A program made the position numbers and the translations under genes. This document shows, piece after piece, positions 45,455 through 56,082 of a stretch of DNA of 64,000 nt. Position 1 is the first letter of the stretch. Each line of letters starts with the position of its first letter. The notes under the pieces were generated by a model, which saw nothing but the letters and a program-made list of their open reading frames with translations, was not told the DNA's origin and ran no database searches. Origin of the DNA: Takakia lepidozioides (Eukaryota > Streptophyta > Takakiopsida > Takakiales > Takakiaceae); NCBI GenBank assembly GCA_030704615.1, contig CM060731.1, positions 69,172,756-69,236,755 on the forward strand. Reading direction: 5' to 3'.

Positions 45455-45745
45455 CTCTGGGCAATAATTTTGTATGCTATAATGGATAGCTATGAGGGTT
45501 CGAATCCCTATGCAAAGAATTAAAATGAAATTATTGTGAATAGCAAAGCTGAAATCCAGAGACTTAGTTATAGGGACTTAGTTTTCTCGAGTTCGCGATT
45601 TGTGGCTTACCGTTCAAACGTTATCACATCAAATTCTCCGTCACAATTTGCCATTCAGGCCTTATGGGAACCTTCGGGCCTATAAGGGTTTTTCCCTTCA
45701 ATAATTCAAATAAAGCTTTGATGGGCTCCCCCCCCCCCCCCCCCC
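45455..45745 (+). mobile_element. SINE-like element, copy 1
   Basis: Contains GGTTCGAATCC (about 45498-45508), a perfect pol III B-box, in a T-arm-like context (gaggg...ccct). The following ~210 bp (45531-45740) recur at 45831-46045 with good similarity, including gaaatccag.gacttagtt, cattcaggc, ccttcgggcctataaggg. A convincing A-box is not seen. It ends at a poly-C run (about 45730-45747). Confidence 0.45.
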
Positions 45746-45830
45746 CTTTCCTCCCAAAAGTAATAATAATAATAATCAATTTATATCTATTAACAATATG
45801 GCTATTTGGCTAAAATAAAAGATTGACATT

Positions 45831-46045
45831 GAAGTTATTGTGAATACCAAAGCTGAAATCCAGGGACTTAGTTCTAGGGACTTAATTCTCGAGTTCACGA
45901 CTCGTGGCCTATCATTTAGACGTTATCAATCATCTTCTCCGTCATTGTTTACCATTCAGGCTTATGGCAGCCTTCGGGCCTATAAGGGTTTTCATTTTTT
46001 TCCTTTCAATAATCCAAAGCTTTAACGGGCTTCCTCCTCTTTCCT
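45831..46045 (+). repeat. SINE-like element, copy 2 (headless)
   Basis: A second copy of the body of the preceding element, in direct orientation, about 90 bp after it. It lacks the B-box head. The tail differs (cttcctcctctttcc). Confidence 0.5.
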
Positions 46046-46857
46046 CAAGAAAAAGAATAATTGATGGTGATGATGTGGCGATGATGACAATTTTAGAACT
46101 AGTCTCCAACCTTCAGTCGTCGCTAGAATGTCACCTTTTGGCTAAAATGTATTCGGGTTTAGCCAAAACTTGTAGACGTGGCCTTCTGTTTTGCTGAGAA
46201 ACAAAAACTTGGCACTAGTTGGCATCCTAAAGGTAGGGGAGGATGAGAGTCACAATTTGGGAATAGTATGTAAAAATCCTGAAGATGATAAGCTGCATCA
46301 CCAAGGAAAATGTAAGACAACTATAATTTAGCTCAATAATTCATTGGAGCTGGAAGGAGAGGTTTGCAACTTCACTTTAGAACGTACCAAATCGCACAAA
46401 AATAAGTTGATATAGTGAAATACATTGCAACGAACTCCAAAAGATCTTAAGATTAATATGTGTATACTCTATGCACTTGATTTTCCAGAGAATAAGGAAG
46501 ACATGTGCGATGTCCAAGAAAGATGAGGACGGAGACCGGTTGTTGTACACATGAAGCAAAATATGCGTGAAGCACAAAGTCTTTAGTCCAATAATCGTAG
46601 TTAAGCAACTTTAGATTCTGTCTCTCTATCTAATGTGGAAAACACTCTTTCCACCCCCTCGAACAACAATCTCTTATGAATTCTACCCACAGCTAGAACT
46701 AAGAAATCTCCCAAAATCATGCTGATAAAGAGGAAAAAAAACCAATATCAAGGAGAACAATGCTCTAGATAAACATCAAGATGAAGGGAAAGAAACCTAG
46801 CAACTAAGAGTATATGGCCTAGTTAGTTGGGGACCTGCATGTAGTGTGGGTATGTTG

Positions 46858-47744
46858 CAGTGTTGTGCGGGTTGTGCCTTTTTAAGGAACCTGCCGGGTC
46901 TGGGTACAGGTATTTTTTTGGAGCCTAGTCCGGGTCCGGATTAGGGTTTTTGAAATTGAAAATCTGGGTCCGGGTTCGGGTCCGGTTTCTTAACACGGTG
47001 TCGGGTCAGGGTCCAGGGGTAGTTGTTGGAAAATATTAGCGGGTTCACGGGTTCGGATCCGGGTCCTAGTTAATTTATTAAATAAATTAGAAAAAAAAGA
47101 TTAATTGGGAATAAAATTATTTTTGGCTGAAATAAAATTGAATCCTAATAATGAATTTTATTTCAGGACACATTCCTTTAAAAAAAACCATGAATATGTA
47201 TTTCTCATTTAACATAAGAATTAAAATAGAAATTGAGTTCCATTCTTAATTCCCAAACATGTTAACAATAGTAATATGCCTCAAGGAGCAAAGATCACTA
47301 TAGCATGGATGTGTGGGAGCCAACCTCATAATTATAATACATGATGCCTCCTTTCGGAGGTATAAATTCTGGTGTCACTCATCACAACTTTGTGACACCA
47401 ATCCGTGGAATGAACCCACAACCACTTTATGTGGCTACAACTTGGTGGGCTGGCAGGCTGCTGCAGCGGCCTATTGCTTGACACATTGCAACCTACCACA
47501 TATAAGGTGGACCCCGCATGCCCCTCCTGAAATTAAGACCGGGACACTGACCCCCCAGGGTAGGGGGTTTACCGCCTTACATTACATTACCGGGTTCTAG
47601 ACCGAGCAGTTCAGTTCCGGTTTCATTTGAGAAATGGGTCAGAATCGGGGGTTTTTGGGGACGGTCTTTTGGGGACGGGTGCGGGTAACCCGGATCCTAA
47701 CCCGCCGGGTACCCGGGGTCCAAACCCGGACCCCCACAACACTG
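46858..47744. mobile_element. CAGTGTTG-ended element, GC-rich ends, composite
   Basis: Starts CAGTGTTGTGCGGGT and ends ACCCCCACAACACTG, inverse but for one change, so it has hAT-like ends of about 15 bp. The flanks do not show an exact 8-bp duplication. The interior has a gggtccgg-rich left part, an AT-rich stretch and an inserted different segment (about 47290-47590). No transposase. Probably a MITE with a later nested insertion. Confidence 0.55.
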
Positions 47745-47861
47745 ATCAATATGTTTGCAATATATGAGAAGATGCTGCCATGTGCCTACTTCACAGGGGA
47801 CAATGATAGATTGAAATTAAGGAAAAATAAATGGAGAAGCCATGACAGCTATATAATAAGA

Positions 47862-47965
47862 GAGAAGACTCCGGCCGAAACCGGCGTAACTAAGAGCCAC
47901 TTCGCCTTAGGGCTACTGCCCCCTTTCCCTTTCGGGAGTGGGCCCTATTCTATATAATAACAAGC
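47862..47965 (-). mobile_element. LINE 3'-end fragment
   Basis: In inverse it matches 24455-24545 (landmarks: gggccca, gggggcagtagcc, gtggctcttagttacgc, ggagtct). This segment lies at the 3' end of the LINE relic at 23.2-24.5 kb, so the fragment is a 5'-truncated copy of that family. Confidence 0.6.
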
Positions 47966-49300
47966 TACAAATGTCTCAGTAGGACAAGCCAAAAAAAATA
48001 CCACTAGGTCCGATTCGCCCACAGCCCAAATGTCAATTATAATCAATTGACTACAACACCTTTATTGAGGCAAATCCTTAGGGGTCAGCCCTAGTGTGGT
48101 GGTGGTTTGGTGGTTTGGCTACTCATCTTCTTGGCTCGTTGGGACCCCCTTGTAGCCATCCCTAGCCCACTTTGCTTCTCTCCCCATCTTCAGCCTGCCC
48201 TGCTTCCTTCTTTCAATTTTTAAAAGTTTGCTTTTGGGAAAATGGAAGGCTGCCCTTCAACAAGACTTTTGAACCATTTAATCTCCCAAGGTCGTTTTAA
48301 ACTTTTTGGGACAATTTTAGTACCGGCGTCACTAAAATTAGTGCAACTACCTACCACCATTCATCCACAAATTCTAGCCATATAACATTGAGCCGAGTTT
48401 AGCTATCTATCACACCTCCAAAGTTGACAAGATTCCACCGTGGAGAAAGATATTTTAATGTTTTTGTGGACCTGAAATATGAGCTCCTACACAAACTCAC
48501 AGAAAATTATAGTTTGACCAACCACAAAGTGTCGACTGCAAATTCTAATAGGTATAATACATGTAGTAATAAAATATGTATATATATAGATTCAGAGAAA
48601 AATGCCACATACAAAATTGGAAATAGGAAAGAAGTGGCCCACAAGACATAAGATATTTAACTATAAGCTTTTAAAGATTGTCTACACTAGGTACATTCAG
48701 ACTGACGATAAAGTTGGGGGATAAAGTTCCACCGGGTCTATCTCTGATCACATGTGTCCATGTCAGTAAGTTAGCTGCTGACTGAATGTCTTCGTGGCAG
48801 GTGACATGGCAGAAAGTTATGCACAAAGTTAGGCCACTGATATTACTGTTTATTTGCAAGATCAATCTTTGAAAAATCGTAGATGTATGGGTCGTATCTA
48901 ATTCATTCAACTTTCAACCTAATAAGTTATTTATTTCTTACTGCGATTCATGGAATGCTGATTTTCATCTAAGTGTGATTTTTCTCATCATCTTCTTGTC
49001 CCGCCATCGCGTGTCTCTGCAACAGCGGACGTTGGAGCTTCTCTCATCGTGTGCTTCTTCCTTAATACCAGTAGTGTGTATTGCTTCATTCTCCGCTAGA
49101 GATTGCACTAGCAGGTACAATAACGACATTGAATGAGTTGATTTTCATGTTGAAAATTGGTTGAGTTTGGGAATCGGTTGAAATTCAATTGTCAAGCTCC
49201 CTAGCATTCCCTTAGCATTGCTCCATTATGAGCTTCAAAACTAGACTCCCACGATTGGAAGAGCCCATACCTTCACCATTTGTATCTAACAAGGAGCCGT
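47966..49300. other. Intergenic, no gene seen
   Basis: AT-rich with short unconvincing ORFs (48424-48651, minus 48671-48910). No domain, RNA gene or clear element ends. Confidence 0.4.
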
Positions 49301-49772
49301 GCCTCGTCACTTTTTAATTTTTCGACCTTTTTTCTCATGTTGGAAAGAAGGGTCTAGGGTCAGCGGGCTTTTATAAGGGTCCCACTGCCCTCAAAGGTAT
49401 ATAAAGAAGGCCACACTTACTACCTACTAACTTACTAAATTTGGTGTGAGGGTTTGGGATGCAGCACTACACTAGAATATGACACTTTTTCTCCCAGCAA
49501 AATTTTTCAACATTGATTTTTTGCTTGGTCAAACATGAAGTTTTGGTTTTATTTTTATTTTCCAAAAAATGCACTATTTTCAATTGTTATAATCTCCCAA
49601 ACAAAATGGTGGAATCTCCCCAAATTTGGGGTGCTTGTGCATTTCTAGGTAGGTATGACTTTGTATGGTTCATCCATGTGGATGAACGGGGGTAGGCAGC
49701 TACAGGCTGACGTGTGAGGGTGGGATCCCGGTTTTGTCCCAAAATCCAAAAATAGGTCTGGTCGCTTTGGGG
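49300..49772. mobile_element. piggyBac-like fragment, right end
   Basis: Ends with gtcgctttgggg next to TTAA (49773-49776). Its last ~220 bp align with 43060-43265 (shared: gactttg.a.ggttcatcc, gtgagggt, ccaaaaatagg). A candidate degraded left end is near 49307 (tttttaatttttcgacc), but it is not certain. It is the same family as the 40.8-kb element. Confidence 0.55.
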
Positions 49773-50333
49773 TTAAGAGCTCTTTTTATACAATTGTGCT
49801 TAGGATTGATCTAGAAAAGTTAATATGTAGAGATTCAAAAATGTCTTATGAGTCAGCTATCGTGCAATTGCGAAGTTTGACAGATGAACTTTCATATTTG
49901 GAAAAAATAGGTATGAATGGTTATTGTATTGTTACATATGGGAAGTTGTTTATGGAAAGTATTCTTCCTTGCCGCCTCTGAATTTTGTGTGAAAAATCCA
50001 CACCTTGCGATTGCGGCATCATCTCCTTTCCCGCGCACATCTCTCCCGGTTTTATTTTTCGGTTATTTTCGGGCAGCCTGGACAGGGTCCAAAAACATTG
50101 ACGACTAAACGTGGTGACGATGATGTGCCACTATGGTACCCTATTCCTGCTCTACGCTACACTATCTTCCGACCGCTAGAATGTGCTCATTACTGCCTGT
50201 ACTGTAACTGATGTCTCCAACTTCACTCTGGTCTCAAGCCCAGTGCAGCTATAATTCAAACCGAGCTAGTACAAGGCGCGGTCTTGAAAGCGGTGGGAAG
50301 TTGGAAGTTGTACTTAGAACCTGTCCAGAGGGA

Positions 50334-52877
50334 ATGGCAGAACCTGAGCAGAAGGGTTTGGTGGCGGTGACTGGCGCCAATGGGTTCATTGCGTCATGGA
50401 TAGTCAAGCTTCTGTTGCAGCGGGGATATTTCGTACGAGGCACCGTGCGCGACCCTGGTAGCCCACTCTTACCCATATCCAGGCATGTTGAGCTCTAGAG
50501 AATCGAGGACTTCTGTAATTTTGAAGTCCAATTCGGGAAGTGGGCTTTCCTACAGTTCAAGCTGAAACATTATTGATCATCATTTTCCGTTTTGCTTACT
50601 TCACAAAAACTAAGCAGCCCCTAGAAGTTCAATTTTATGTAAGTCCAAAGCCTTTGAAAGATTTGGGTTCATTAATGCTGCATTGCTTGATCTTTATTCG
50701 GGCAATCAACCCACAATCCCAATGTTTTGCAGACAACGAGGTAAAGACGTCACATCTAAGAAATTTGGAGGGCGCAAAAGAGAGACTGGAGTTAATGAAG
50801 GCCGACATTCTGGACTATGCAAGTGTGCTGGATGCTGTGGAAGGCTGTCAAGGCGTCTTCCATACTGCTTGCCCCGTTAAAGAAACCAGTGATCCCCACG
50901 TAAGCTGAAAACTGTGATTTGGACCTGCCCTTGAAGGATGATCTGCAGTTCATTGTGATCAAATCGACACTTGTCCAATGTCTAGGAGGAGAACCCAGGA
51001 AAATCACCATGAGGATGTAGCATCTGTCTTACAGTATGTTTATGAAACTCAGATGGAGAAGAATGTCACGCTGAGATAGCTGAAGTGGAGTAGAATTAGG
51101 GAGTTTGGATGCTTAGGCCCGAATACCTGTAGTTTTGACGCTGTCAGTAAACCATGGCATAATTCATGACAATTTTCGAACGAGATGATTAATTACTTGA
51201 GCAGCTAGCAAGAAAGATCAGAGTAGTTCCATATGACTTGTCTTCCTGTTGCAGACTGAAATGATCAAACCCGCAGTGGAAGGCACGATGAATGTGATGG
51301 ATGCTTGTGCACGCGCCAAGGTGAAGCGAGTGGTCATGACATCCTCGGTGGGCACTTTGTACATCGACCCAAAGAGGCCATCCTGCCAGATACTTGATGA
51401 AAGCTGCTGGAGCGACGTCAAACACCTCCTCGACATCAAGGCACTTCTATTCTTCCACCAACAGCTTATATATCTTACTGCATCATGGAGCATTAAATCC
51501 TAACGTGAAATATTGGATCCCTCCCTAACCACCTGATATGGATCATATACCTATGGATAACCGAGGCTGCCCATTAGTCTCGAGTTCTCGATATAAAATT
51601 ATCAAAGGGCCGCCTGATAGATATACTTCCAGTTGATATATAGTAGTTCTCTCTGCAACGCGATCAGGTAATAGATCCTGCATGCATGTAATATTGAGTC
51701 GGCTCTTTAGAAGTAGATAAAAGTAGATCTTGACCCAAAATTGAAAATGAGATAAGTACGCACATGCAGATATTCTTAGAAATTGGACATCAGCTCCCTC
51801 TGACTGAATCGAATTCTTGCAGGACTGGTACTGCTTGGCAAAGACAATGGCAGAGAAAGCAGCTTGGGATTATGTAGCAATTACCCCCGACATGGATCTG
51901 GTCACCATATGTCCATCCGTGACAGTGGGCACTCTCCTGCAGGCAGACCTCAATTTCAGCAGCGGCCACATCCTTAAATACCTCACTGGTACTCTTTTCG
52001 TCTTTGCCTGCAGATGTGGGTCGATACCACTGACCTTCTCTGCTATGCTGCCCTGTGGATCACCCTGTTCGTAGTACCCTGGTTGTGATTTAAATTCCTT
52101 AGTGATGGTTTGGGAAAGACTTAATGTCCCTGTACGCACAAAAACAGATTTATCATATTCAAGACCTGAGGTTAGTTGTGTCTGGCAGGATCTGCACGAA
52201 CATACGCCAATTTGTGTCAAGGATATGTAAACGTGAAGGATGCAGCCCAAGCCCACATTTTGGCATACGAAGCGCCTCACGCTTCTGGCCGATACCTTTG
52301 TTCCGAGAGCTCTGTGCATCGAGGAGAACTGGTGGAGACTTTGGCCACGATGTACCCCCAGTACCCCATCACGACGAAGTATGTTGTACTTTCAACTTAC
52401 CATTTTCTATTGGTCATCCATTTGTGGCATGGGAGATGTAGACCTAGCAATCCTATCAATGAGCTAACGGATTGTTGATTACCACCAGTCCAATGGGCAA
52501 TTTTTGAGATTAGCTGAATTAGTCTGAATCAAGATCTAGTGATTGCTCTTTGAAGTGTATAGTGTCCAGACCTAATGTAGATCACGCATGAATCAATTGA
52601 CTTTCAAGCATGAATCTCTGTGGTCACTTGATTTGGAAAGAGCCTGCACATCATTCAGGGGTCATTCAGCAACAAACTCACATCTCTTAATCATGCTCGT
52701 ATGCATGGATGCGGCAGATGCAAGGACCAGAGTCGACCAAGGAAAGTTCCTCTCACTATGTCAACAAAAAAATTGCAAAATCTGGGCCTGCAGTTCACGC
52801 CATTCAAGCAGACTTTGGCGGAGACTGTCACCAGCTTACAGGAAAAGGGCTTTCTCCAGCCGCGCGCTTGTATGTAG
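50334..52877 (+). CDS. Cinnamoyl-CoA-reductase-like protein B (330 aa, six exons)
   Basis: Exons: 50334-50457, 50733-50899, 51255-51440, 51823-51988, 52189-52378, 52718-52877; phases match gene A and the sum is 331 codons including TAG. The start at MAEPEQKG parallels gene A; an upstream in-frame ATG at 50211 is less likely because its extension has no match there. The same features appear: a GxxGxxA Rossmann loop (residues 14-20), Ser127, Tyr162 and Lys166 with the motif DWYCLAK in place of the CCR signature NWYCY, and the CCR-type C-terminus ending [13 protein letters not shown]. All introns align with gene A in position and partly in sequence, including a GC donor at intron 3. Gene A lies in divergent orientation about 12.8 kb away. 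Activity as reductase of a phenylpropanoid-type substrate is likely; true CCR activity is not shown. Confidence 0.9.
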
Positions 52878-54320
52878 GAAAGAGATACTAGAATTAAAGA
52901 ACAACTTAACCTCCTTCCGGATAGACCTGTCTTGGTACATACCAAAAATAATACTATCCTTGCACATGTTAGTATTATGCCATGCTCCGTTCTATCTCCA
53001 AGACTCTCAATTTGTAGGCTCTCTATCTGATCTTGTCCTCTGTACTATGTATATAGACTGGACCTTACATCACTTCAAATAGTCTCACCCTTTTGTTTCT
53101 GAATATCAAAGCTAGTAGGTACATTCAGGACTCATAAGTAGCATCCAGATGTCTACCAACTTAAGAGTGAATATTTTCATGGCAAATAAATTTATTTGAC
53201 TTTCTTATATTCTAGCTATACTTATACATGAAACTTATTCTATTTACACATATGCATATGTTAACAAAAACATTTACCTATTTATATTCTCTCTTACCTC
53301 TGTTCATAACACCACGTGTATTTACCCTAATTGCTATGGATGACATAAACTGCCTCCATCGTCATCCTGTAGCATCGCACTCCTTTGCATCGCTCGTCAT
53401 CTTGTAGCGTCGCTCTCCTTGCGTCGTCGCATCGCTCATCACTCTTCTTTGCAGCATAAGTCTGCACCAGCAATCATAGTCCATTTCTGATCTGCTTTGA
53501 TTGCAAGCGACCTGGTATCAATTGTATTTTTCAACCAAATATATTCCATGTGCTTCACGCTGATGAGTGCATACTCCCAGTTTGGTTGTCTGCTAGTTTT
53601 TCTTTCACATTCCCTCTGTTTGCTTTTCCAACACCGCCAACATCATCTGAATTTTGCACAGGTGAAGCCATACCTGCAATCACAAGAGCTAAACACATCA
53701 ATGATCAGAAGGAAAATGAATAGGCCGACACATGTGCCATACAATACTCCCTATCTAAATTTGGCCAATTTAATAAGTTCCTCCTTTCTTTTTTTTGGAC
53801 CCCTTGATCTCATTCCTTAATACATGTGGCCTTACTACATAAGCCCCAACTCTAATTCTTGGGCCACATTAATTCCTGGACCACTCTAGAATGAAGGTGC
53901 TTGAATGAAACTGCTCTACATATTTAGGTGAATTTGACAAAAATTTGGGAGGGGTGCTTTGTATGTGAAATCTAGGGGGTAAATTATGGCTTCTTACCCA
54001 AGTAGAGCCATGACGCGATAATTGTTTTCTAATTCCTCGGATAAGTAACTGCACACTAACATTACATAGTGCCTTGTCAAAAACATTTGGCATTTTGATA
54101 AAATCTGAGCCCTAGATGTTGTTTACAAGATTCCTCATTTGGCCTGCCACATAGGCAAGTCAACGCTGAATTTGCTTTTTGAAAAATTCTAGGGAGCAGA
54201 GCTTTTAATATTTCAGGGCGCTTTAAATTCGCACATGTGCTTCTCTTTAACTAACCCCCTCACTTCGGACCCACCTCCATCCACTCACATCCAGGGGAGG
54301 TGGACCTGGTGCCCGATTGA
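52878..54320. other. Intergenic, no gene seen
   Basis: 3' flank of CCR-like gene B. Degenerate repeats of cgtc/catcgc type near 53340-53450. No coding content is recognised. Confidence 0.4.
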
Positions 54321-54327
54321 ATTCGTC

Positions 54328-54423
54328 GTTCCCAAGGCCCTTCCAGAATTTGAGAGCACCGGCAACGACGGCGGAGCCCGAGTTCCCGGTGCTCGAAAAT
54401 TCAGGAAGGGCCATGGGAACGAC
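54328..54423. repeat. 96-bp inverted repeat (hairpin)
   Basis: Arms of about 36 bp (cgttcccaaggcccttcc... and its near complement ...ggaagggccatgggaacg) with four to five mismatches surround a GC-rich centre. The ORFs on both strands here come from the inverted structure. Confidence 0.75.
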
Positions 54424-54475
54424 CCTTCCCCAACGTGAAAAACTGGGAAATTTTTCTTTCCCGCTCCTTGCCCCG

Positions 54476-54590
54476 CAAATCGAGGGACCCTTCCACACGC
54501 GGAAGGTACTTCCCACAAATTGGGGGACCCTTGAAAGCCGAAGGTACTTCCCGTAAATCAGGGGAACCTTGCGGACAGGGAGGCTCCTTG
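54476..54590. repeat. About 50-bp tandem repeat, near three units
   Basis: Units share gggacccttc...gcggaaggtacttccc.caaat. The last unit is degraded. It directly follows the 96-bp hairpin and probably forms one element with it; the block ends near a ggggttaa at about 54623. Confidence 0.6.
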
Positions 54591-54599
54591 AATTACAAT

Positions 54600-56082
54600 G
54601 AAAAAATTTTGCCAGTGTTTTTACGGGGTTAAAAAGATGTGCAACCCCAATTCAACTCTGACTGCCTCTGAATTTTGTGTGGCCTCGTGTGGCCTCGTCG
54701 GAGGGGACAGGGACTGATAGCGGGCCCCACTACATTAAAACGATCGGTATTGCCCTGTTTCTCTTATATATGTTTATGGTGGATGGTGATGTAGCGATGC
54801 AGGTCTTGGGTTCCATTCCACGGACGTGGTTCCGGTCGATGGCGCTGATTGCAACTACCTCCATGGAGGTAGTAATGTATCTACTCTCATGAGACGGCAG
54901 TCAGTATAAGACTTGGACAAGCTCAAACTCTCTAGGGAGTGTCCACGCATTTTCCTTATTCTTGGATTGCAGTTCAGCACTTTTGACAGAGTGAAGAAGC
55001 TTTTATTTCTGGATGTTGCTCTCTATGCACATGGTCGGGTCGGAGTGGAGCTAAGTTCGTTCCAGCATTGGGTGGATTGGCTGGCAGCACTACATAAACA
55101 GGCAGGACAAGTTGTGAAGCATAAGGTCAGCCAAAACCCATGATCACTATTCCAGAGAACACATTGTGCGCACCTATGACACTGGCATTTGTCCAACATT
55201 CTGAAAGTCCATCTTCCTGTTGTATTCGGAATTGAGGTTTCTCTAGCAGATTCTAATGGCCGGGAACAAATGTGACGCTGGTAGTTCAGCTTGGTTTTGC
55301 AACTACCTTCAAGTAGAAAATCCTAAAAATACCTGCATGGAGGTAATTTTAAATTTCATATGCCAAAAAAATTCCAAGTCCTCGACGCATGAAGGTAGTT
55401 TGCTCCTATATTAATGAGACGGCAGGCCCCATCATCTGACCAGCCTCATTACGGCGAGGCCACACAAAATTCTGAGCCGCTATACCCAAGACCTTTTCCT
55501 TGTGAATGCTGTACTACGGAGGACACCCAAATCAAGGCATACCCTTCACAGGTAGGCAGCAGATTCGTATCTCTTATTTATGGTTCTGATTCCTGTTTTA
55601 TACTGCGCTATGCTCCTTTTGGCCTGGAACACTACTTGCTCCCTTTCTTTCTTTCTTTCTTTCTTGCTTGTGCCAGAGATACATTATTACTGATACCTAA
55701 TGTGTCATTTGATTTGGACCTAGTACAAATCAAATTTCACGACGATATATTTAACAACTAAAAGGAATCTGGCAGTTTAACCCCTTCAAAACATGCACCA
55801 TCTCATGCTCCACAAAATCTGCTGTGCTATTATAAGACATAGTACAAGCCCTATTCTCCCACTGTGCAGTACAGATGTCTCCCAGCAATCAAATATGCCA
55901 GATGGTACTTCCCAATGCAGAGGCTTCTGGGCCTCTCAATTCTTCCTTTCTTTAAGGGAGAATGAGAAGCATGTGTATACTTCAAAACAACTACAACGTA
56001 CAGACATCTGGTACATATTTACAATATAAGTGCCTGCTGACCAGAGCAATGCTGCTGTAGACAAAGTGAATGAAGCTGTCTC
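54600..56082. other. Intergenic, no gene seen
   Basis: 3' flank of the RING-FYVE-SYLF gene. Two related pieces with gcaactacct(c/t)ca and gagacggcag occur near 54850-54900 and 55300-55435. ORFs (54677-54892, 55414-55761) carry no recognised motif. Confidence 0.4.

Noticed and set aside
50211-50333. Upstream in-frame ATG of CCR-like gene B
   Set aside because: The 41-residue extension has no counterpart in gene A or in the family; the ATG at 50334 matches gene A.
54623-55778. ggggttaa at 54623 and ttaacccc at 55771 as ends of further piggyBac-like elements
   Set aside because: They point outward relative to each other and no matching partner ends were found.
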